Assembly (NCBI GenBank): GCA_017860275.1
Contig: JAFNAQ010000002.1
Span: 57,089-121,088, forward strand
From: Bacteroidota bacterium
GTDB taxonomy: Bacteria > Bacteroidota > Bacteroidia > Bacteroidales > P3
DNA: 64,000 bases
Reading direction: 5' to 3'
Under the pieces are notes generated by a model. That model had not been told where the DNA came from. It saw nothing but the letters and a program-made list of their open reading frames with translations, and did no database searches. Positions 59,027-64,000 of the stretch are shown piece after piece. Every line of letters starts with the position of its first letter. The first letter of the stretch is position 1. The position numbers and the translations under genes are program-made.

Positions 59027-61168
59027 ATGACAATACAAGATTTTGCCAATAAAATATCCTCTCAGACCAATATTTCATTTAGAGCCGTTGAAAATACAAT
59101 AAATCTTCTTGAAAATGGGGCCACAATTCCATTTATTGCACGTTATAGAAAAGAAATAACTGGAGGCTTAGATGAAGTTCAAATAACTCAGATACGAAAC
59201 CTCTTAATTCAGTTCCAAGAACTAGAAAAGAGGCGTAAGACCATAATTGATTCAATCACAGAACAAGGATTACTTACAAAAGAATTAGAAAGTAAAATTC
59301 TTTCAGTTCAGATTATGACAGAGCTGGAAGATTTATATCTACCATACAAACCAAAAAGAAAAACCAAAGCCACAATAGCAATAGCAAAAGGATTAGAACC
59401 ATTGGCAAGGGTAATATTTGAAGAAAAAAATACAGATATAGATATTTTTGCAGAAAAATTTATTGACTCTGAAAAAGGAGTCGAAAATATTGAATCAGCA
59501 CTCTCGGGAGCAAGAGACATTATTGCTGAGTGGATAAACGAGAATGCTCTGTCAAGAGAAAGAATGCGTAATTATTTTAAACGCAATGCCTTTATGTCTT
59601 CAAAGGTTTCAAAGGGTAAAGAGCAAGAGGGTGAAAAATATGAAAATTGGTTTGACTGGTCAGAACAAGCAACAAAGGCTCCATCTCATAGAATACTAGC
59701 ATTATTAAGAGGAGAGGAGGAAGGGTTTTTAAAAGTGAAGTTCTTACCTGAGGCTGAAGAAGAAGCAATAGAAATATTAGAAAAACAATATATACACACA
59801 AGAGGAAGAATTGCAGAAGAATTAGAACTAGCTTGTAAGGATAGTTATAAGAGATTATTATCTAATTCAATGGAAACTGAGATAAGATCATTATTAAAAG
59901 ATAAGGCAGATGATGAAGCAATTCATGTGTTTGCAGAAAACCTTCGCCAATTATTAATGGCATCTCCCCTAGGGCAAAAGAGAGTTCTTGCCTTAGATCC
60001 AGGATATAGAACAGGATGCAAACTCGTATGCTTAGATGCGCAAGGACAACTATTACATAATCAAACAATATATCCACATTCGTCGGTTAGGGAAGAAAAT
60101 GAAGCAATATTGATTTTAGAAAATCTTGTAAAAGCATACAATATTGAAGCTATAGCTATAGGAAATGGTACAGCAGGAAGAGAAACCGAATTTGTAGTAA
60201 AGAAATGTAATTTTTATTCTTCGCCAATAATAACATTGGTAAATGAAAGTGGAGCATCGGTATATTCGGCATCAGAGGTTGCAAGAGAAGAGTTTGGGGA
60301 TTATGACCTTACAGTTAGAGGTTCAGTAAGTATAGGAAGAAGATTAATCGATCCATTGTCTGAACTTGTAAAAATCGATCCAAAATCAATTGGAGTAGGA
60401 CAATACCAACACGATGTAAATCAAAATAAACTTCAAAAATCATTAGAGGAAACGGTAATAAGCTGTGTAAACCAAGTAGGAGTAGACCTAAATACTGCAA
60501 GTAAGGAACTCCTAACTTATGTATCAGGGGTAGGCCCAGTACTGGCAAAGAATATTGTTGAATACAGAAATGAGAATGGAGCCTTTAAAACAAGGAAAGA
60601 ACTATTAAAAGTAAAACGTTTTGGAGATAAGGTATTTGAACAAGCAGCAGGTTTTCTCCGAATTAGAGAGGGTAAAAACCCACTTGATGCCTCAGCTGTT
60701 CATCCAGAGAGATATGATTTAGTTGATAAGATGGCCAAAAGTGTCGGTTGCACCATAACGGAATTGATTCATGATAGAGAAAAACGTTCTCAAATTAATA
60801 TTAAAGAGTTTATTACACCAGATTGTGGTCTACCTACTTTGCAAGATATTATGAAAGAGCTTGAAAAACCAGGTAGAGATGTGCGTACTAAATTTGAAGT
60901 TTTTGAGTTTAATAAGGATGTAAATAATATTAATGATGTACACGAGGGTATGATTCTACCTGGAATAGTTACAAATATTACTGCATTTGGAGCCTTTGTA
61001 GATATTGGAGCACACCAAGATGGATTAGTACATATAAGTCATTTAGCAAATAAATTTATTTATGATCCAAATGATATAGTGAAGATAAATCAAAAAGTAA
61101 CAGTCAAAGTAATTGGAGTAGATATTCAAAAAAAGAGAATATCATTATCAATGAAAGAAGTAAATTAA
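59027..61168 (+). CDS. tex: Tex family RNA-binding transcription accessory protein
   Basis: 713 aa. It has the Tex N-terminal domain with FIARYRKEITGGLDEVQI, a YqgF/RuvX-like domain (about 320-450; RVLALDPGYRTGCKLVCLDAQG, AIAIGNGTAGRETE), a HhH domain (about 490-560; LLTYVSGVGPVLAKNIVEYRNENGAF) and a C-terminal S1 domain (about 640-713; GIVTNITAFGAFVDIGAHQDGLVHISHLA). It binds nucleic acid and affects transcription and translation. Own promoter. Confidence 0.96.
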   Translation: MTIQDFANKISSQTNISFRAVENTINLLENGATIPFIARYRKEITGGLDEVQITQIRNLLIQFQELEKRRKTIIDSITEQGLLTKELESKILSVQIMTELEDLYLPYKPKRKTKATIAIAKGLEPLARVIFEEKNTDIDIFAEKFIDSEKGVENIESALSGARDIIAEWINENALSRERMRNYFKRNAFMSSKVSKGKEQEGEKYENWFDWSEQATKAPSHRILALLRGEEEGFLKVKFLPEAEEEAIEILEKQYIHTRGRIAEELELACKDSYKRLLSNSMETEIRSLLKDKADDEAIHVFAENLRQLLMASPLGQKRVLALDPGYRTGCKLVCLDAQGQLLHNQTIYPHSSVREENEAILILENLVKAYNIEAIAIGNGTAGRETEFVVKKCNFYSSPIITLVNESGASVYSASEVAREEFGDYDLTVRGSVSIGRRLIDPLSELVKIDPKSIGVGQYQHDVNQNKLQKSLEETVISCVNQVGVDLNTASKELLTYVSGVGPVLAKNIVEYRNENGAFKTRKELLKVKRFGDKVFEQAAGFLRIREGKNPLDASAVHPERYDLVDKMAKSVGCTITELIHDREKRSQINIKEFITPDCGLPTLQDIMKELEKPGRDVRTKFEVFEFNKDVNNINDVHEGMILPGIVTNITAFGAFVDIGAHQDGLVHISHLANKFIYDPNDIVKINQKVTVKVIGVDIQKKRISLSMKEVN

Positions 61169-61177
61169 AAGAAAATT

Positions 61178-61888
61178 ATGAAAAGCAGAAGAATATTTAT
61201 TATAGTATTCCTATTTATTATTTCAGTAGCCCCAGCAAAAGCACAGATATTTAAGGGAATGGCAATCTTTGGAGGTAATTTTTCTCAAATAGATGGTGAT
61301 CAAGTTGTTGGTTATTATAAGTTTGGATTAAACACAGGAGTAGGAGTTATGGCTCCATTAAATGCCAAGAGAAATTGGTTAGCAAGTATGGAGATATTAT
61401 ATAATCGTATAGGTTCAAAAGAAAGTAGAGATCCATTCCAATACATTGCCAACCTACATTATGCTTCAATTCCATTACTAATTCATTATGAAGATAAAAA
61501 AGGTGGCTGGACATTTGGAGCGGGTTTACAATACTCAAGACTATTTAAAGTAAGTGAAGATTGGGGATTGCCATCAGATACAATTAAATATATGGATAGA
61601 CCTGTATTAGAAACTGTAAAGGATTTTAATAGGAATGATATATCTGCAATTTTAGACCTAAGATTCAAAATAGTTGATAAACTCAAATTTAATTTCCGCT
61701 ATCAGTATTCACTTATTCCAATAAGACAAGGGGTAACATATTTTAATGGTTTCCGTTCGGGAGATTATGAATACAGTTCATGGAAAAGAAATTTTTATAA
61801 TAACGTATTAACCTTTCGTCTAATCTATATGATTAATGAACGTTCATCGAGTGAATTAGATAAAAATATTAGAAGAAATGAATACTAA
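61178..61888 (+). CDS. PorT-like outer-membrane beta-barrel protein
   Basis: 236 aa with a signal peptide (about 1-22, ending APAKAQ). The amphipathic beta-strands (FKGMAIFGGNFSQIDGDQVVGYYKFGLNTGVGV, LHYASIPLLIHYEDKKGGWTFGAGLQYSRLF) fit the OMP_b-brl_2/PorT family, of similar size to PorT of the T9SS. Three T9SS cargo proteins occur in the window, so PorT is a plausible identity, but many paralogues share this fold. Its end overlaps coaD by 11 bases. Confidence 0.75.
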   Translation: MKSRRIFIIVFLFIISVAPAKAQIFKGMAIFGGNFSQIDGDQVVGYYKFGLNTGVGVMAPLNAKRNWLASMEILYNRIGSKESRDPFQYIANLHYASIPLLIHYEDKKGGWTFGAGLQYSRLFKVSEDWGLPSDTIKYMDRPVLETVKDFNRNDISAILDLRFKIVDKLKFNFRYQYSLIPIRQGVTYFNGFRSGDYEYSSWKRNFYNNVLTFRLIYMINERSSSELDKNIRRNEY

Positions 61889-62360
61889 TATAGAAAAGAG
61901 AGTTGCAATATTTCCTGGTTCATTTGACCCAATAACAAAAGGTCATCAATCAGTAATCTTAAGAGCCTTGCCACTATTTGATGAAATAATAGTAGCAATA
62001 GGCGAGAACACCTCAAAGAAAGCCTACTTTTCCTTAGAGCAAAGAATGGAGTGGGTAAATCAGACATTTAAAAATGAGTCAAAGGTAAGAGTGGAATCAT
62101 TCAAGAGCCTTCTTGTGGATTATTGCAAGGAAAATGGAGCAAAATATGTAATAAGAGGTCTAAGGAACTCCATAGATTTTCAATATGAAAGAAATATTGC
62201 ATTAATTAATCAGGAGCTATATCCAGAAATTGAAACAATATTTTTACTAACAAAACCACAAGATACAGCAATAAGTTCATCATTTGTAAGAGAAATTCTA
62301 TCATTTGGTGGAGACGTAAAAAAGTTTATACCACAGGAAATTGAAATATGTCAAAAGTAA
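61878..62360 (+). CDS. coaD: Pantetheine-phosphate adenylyltransferase
   Basis: 160 aa nucleotidyltransferase. It has AIFPGSFDPITKGHQSVILRALPLF with the TxGH motif, SFKSLLVDYCKENGAKYVIRGLRNSIDFQYERNIALINQEL and an ISSSFVREIL signature. It makes dephospho-CoA from 4'-phosphopantetheine in CoA synthesis. The N-terminus MNTNIEKRVAIFPGSF overlaps the upstream stop. Overlaps the flavin reductase gene by 13 bases, so the genes are tightly coupled. Confidence 0.95.
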   Translation: MNTNIEKRVAIFPGSFDPITKGHQSVILRALPLFDEIIVAIGENTSKKAYFSLEQRMEWVNQTFKNESKVRVESFKSLLVDYCKENGAKYVIRGLRNSIDFQYERNIALINQELYPEIETIFLLTKPQDTAISSSFVREILSFGGDVKKFIPQEIEICQK

Positions 62361-62926
62361 GTTTTAAACCAGGAACAATGATTTATCCATTACCAGCTGT
62401 AATGGTAAGCGTGGGAGAGGATTCATCGGAATATAATATTATAACAGTATCATGGGTGGGGACAATATGTTCAGACCCCCCAATGTGTTATATTTCAGTT
62501 CGTAAATCAAGACACTCCTACGATTTATTAATGAAAACAAAATCCTTTGTAATTAACCTTACAACAGAGGATTTAGCCTATGCAACCGATTGGTGTGGAG
62601 TTAAGTCAGGCAAGGAGTTTAATAAGTTCGAAGAAATGAAGCTCACTGCGGTGCCAGCAAAAATTGTGAAAGCACCAATGATAGATGAAAGCCCACTATG
62701 TATAGAATGCGAGATAATAGAAGTAAAAGAACTAGGAACGCACGATATGTTTATTGCTAATGTAGTAAACGTAAACGCAGACGAGAAATTTATTAATCCT
62801 AAAACAAATACCCTAGAACTAAATAAGGCAAAACTAATAGCCTATTCGCACGGAAAATACTACTCCTTGGGCGAGGAATTAGGGTTCTTTGGATACTCGG
62901 TACAAAAAAAGAAAAAGAAGAAATAG
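62348..62926 (+). CDS. Flavin reductase family protein
   Basis: 192 aa, FMN-binding split-barrel fold. It has PLPAVMVSVGEDSSEYNIITVSWVGTICSDPPMCYISVRKSRHSYDLL and SFVINLTTEDLAYATDWCGVKSGKEFNKF. The C-terminus ends in a run of lysines. Family members reduce flavin or act on flavin-dependent substrates in the cytoplasm; the specific reaction is unknown. Co-transcribed with coaD. Confidence 0.88.
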   Translation: MSKVSFKPGTMIYPLPAVMVSVGEDSSEYNIITVSWVGTICSDPPMCYISVRKSRHSYDLLMKTKSFVINLTTEDLAYATDWCGVKSGKEFNKFEEMKLTAVPAKIVKAPMIDESPLCIECEIIEVKELGTHDMFIANVVNVNADEKFINPKTNTLELNKAKLIAYSHGKYYSLGEELGFFGYSVQKKKKKK

Positions 62927-62969
62927 CCTAGAGTAATTATATATATAGTTCTCAAAGCTTAAAATTTTT

Positions 62970-63032
62970 ATTTCCTTTCTTTGAATTTTTCTCTGAGATA
63001 ATTTTCCTTTTCTCAGAGAAAAATATATTTTT
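62970..63032. repeat. 21-bp-period degenerate tandem array (3 units)
   Basis: Units start at 62970, 62991 and 63012. CTCTGAGATAATTTTCC and CTCAGAGAAAAATAT are close to the units at 45520 and 45541; the first unit is diverged. Confidence 0.65.
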
Positions 63033-63069
63033 ATGGTCTATAAATTCTATAAAAGGAAATACCTATATG

Positions 63070-63088
63070 CCAAACAACTATTGTTTGG
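63070..63088 (+). terminator. Terminator before the methyltransferase gene
   Basis: CCAAACAA / TTGTTTGG with CTA loop, followed by TTTTTTTG. The T-tract also lies where the -33 element of the next promoter would be. Confidence 0.7.
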
Positions 63089-63109
63089 TTTTTTTGTTAG
63101 TATAATATA

Positions 63110-63118
63110 TATATTTGC
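63110..63118 (+). promoter_or_regulatory. Promoter -7 box immediately before the methyltransferase gene
   Basis: TATATTTGC ends only 3 bases before the ATG at 63122, leaving little or no 5' leader if this start and this box are both used. Confidence 0.5.
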
Positions 63119-63121
63119 TCT

Positions 63122-64000
63122 ATGATTGAGGATAATTGGAAGTATGAGGTTTTGAAAGAGGAAACTGCTTTGCTTGAGAGTGGTAGCTCTATTTATTTGG
63201 GAGTGGTGAATGATTCTTTGGGGCTGGAGTTTCATAAGAAAATGCCTAAGGGAGCTGCTTTGCGTGAACTTGAAAAGTCGCATTTACATTTGTCTTATTG
63301 GGATACACCTTATTATAAAGAGGCTATCGAGAAGTTTTTATTAAAGGTAGATAAAGAAAAAACTGTGATTGCTGATATTGGTTGTGGAGATGGTAGGTTT
63401 ACAGACCTTTTATTGAGACTAGGTTTTAATAAGATAATTGCTACAGATATTGATATTAAACCTCTTTTGAGTTTGGAAGCTCATTTGAGAGAAACGGGGG
63501 ATTTAGATAAGGTGCTTCTAATAAATAGTGGTGTTGAGTGTCTTCCACTAAAAAATAATATTTGTAATGCCGCTTTAGCTATTAGTGTGCTTTATTATTT
63601 GAATGAAAATTATCAAAAAGGTCTTGCTGAGATAAATAGGATTTTAAACAAGGATTCTATATTTATTAATAGTGAACCAAATCTTGAGGGGGCTTTGTAT
63701 AGATCTTTGTTTTTTGAAACATTGAGTGATGTTTTTGAAAACTATTTTGAAGAGCTTTTTAAGGAGGAAAAGGGCGATACTCCATTTAAATTTAGGCTTT
63801 TTGCGGAGAATGAGATTATTAAAATTTTGGGAGATAATGGTTTTGAGGTTGAGGATAGTCATGGAATTTCTTTGTTTCAGTCCATAGTTAGAATTATGAT
63901 GGTTAGAGAAAAGCTCAAAGAAGAAGATTTGACTAAAAATGAGGGTAAGATTAGAGAGATTATGAATTTTTTGAATGAAAGTGGCAAATTGTATAGGAAT
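63122..64000 (+). CDS. Class I SAM-dependent methyltransferase (3' end outside the window)
   Basis: At least 293 codons from ATG 63122, open to the window edge with no stop. The SAM-binding motif I reads VIADIGCGDGRFTDLLLRL at about residue 80-98. The acidic end of strand 2 is ATDIDIK, and the later motif IV-like ALAISVLYYLN and EINRIL fit the methyltransferase 11/25 type. The substrate is unknown; residues 1-75 form an unrecognised N-terminal region. Codon use (many GTT, GAG, GCT) resembles the glycan cluster at 0-5 kb rather than its immediate neighbours. Incomplete at the right edge. Confidence 0.78.
   Translation, partial: MIEDNWKYEVLKEETALLESGSSIYLGVVNDSLGLEFHKKMPKGAALRELEKSHLHLSYWDTPYYKEAIEKFLLKVDKEKTVIADIGCGDGRFTDLLLRLGFNKIIATDIDIKPLLSLEAHLRETGDLDKVLLINSGVECLPLKNNICNAALAISVLYYLNENYQKGLAEINRILNKDSIFINSEPNLEGALYRSLFFETLSDVFENYFEELFKEEKGDTPFKFRLFAENEIIKILGDNGFEVEDSHGISLFQSIVRIMMVREKLKEEDLTKNEGKIREIMNFLNESGKLYRN

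Overview
This 64 kb window is a chromosomal segment of an AT-rich member of the Bacteroidetes, most likely order Bacteroidales. The evidence is a recurrent TAnnTTTGC promoter box a few dozen bases upstream of many genes, three secreted proteins with type IX secretion (T9SS) C-terminal sorting domains, the FloA/NfeD pair, DUF4199, DUF3109 and DUF4838 proteins, a PPi-type phosphofructokinase and a set of outer-membrane beta-barrels. I cannot name the genus. No rRNA, tRNA, CRISPR array, phage or intact insertion sequence was seen.

Layout. 0-5.1 kb is a sugar-nucleotide and surface-glycan cluster: a nucleotidyltransferase/GHMP-kinase fusion, a rhamnose/fucose-type mutarotase, Gmd and Fcl (GDP-mannose to GDP-L-fucose), a four-helix-bundle protein and a polysaccharide deacetylase. 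Its genes are separated by unusual AAAAGTGAAAAG-type spacers. ManC at 51.2 kb would supply the GDP-mannose. 5.2-14.4 kb holds an OmpA-type protein, a DUF4838 protein, two DUF4199 membrane proteins, a lipid-linked GT2 glycosyltransferase, GmhA and GmhB of the heptose pathway, a MORN-type protein and MnmA. RfaE2 at 32.9 kb is a further heptose step, so LPS-core precursor genes are scattered. 14.9-29.6 kb alternates T9SS cargo (an M6 peptidase and two small secreted proteins) and a PNGase F-like protein with housekeeping genes (DapD, ArgS, ClpS, NfeD/FloA, UvrA). 29.8-32.3 kb holds MenG/UbiE, a DUF4143 ATPase and a kinase-like protein. 32.4-39.9 kb is a minus-strand block: pentapeptide protein, RfaE2, a flippase-like membrane protein, PanD, an M50 peptidase, AroE, DedA, a TPR protein and a secreted protein. 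40-44.5 kb has TrmD, a membrane protein and an S9 peptidase. 46.7-62.9 kb is mainly housekeeping: GlnS, PFP, ManC, AsnS, RpoN, an M23/LysM peptidase, RibH, Fmt, HU, Tex, CoaD and a flavin reductase. The window ends inside a methyltransferase whose codon style resembles the glycan cluster at the start.

The most unusual part is the gene-free stretch at 45.46-46.74 kb. It carries three copies of a hairpin whose 13-nt loop is conserved (core TACTAAGRGG) while the stems differ completely in sequence yet stay perfectly paired. Two of the copies belong to near-identical 56-bp inverted arms about 0.5 kb apart. The same stretch has two arrays of a degenerate tandem repeat with an exact 21-bp period, and facing arrays of a GGTTAAGGTA decamer. 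Similar 21-bp-period arrays lie at 14.5 kb and 63.0 kb, and a 23-bp version at 27.8 kb. I regard the conserved-loop, variable-stem hairpins as the best candidate for an undescribed element. Function is unknown.
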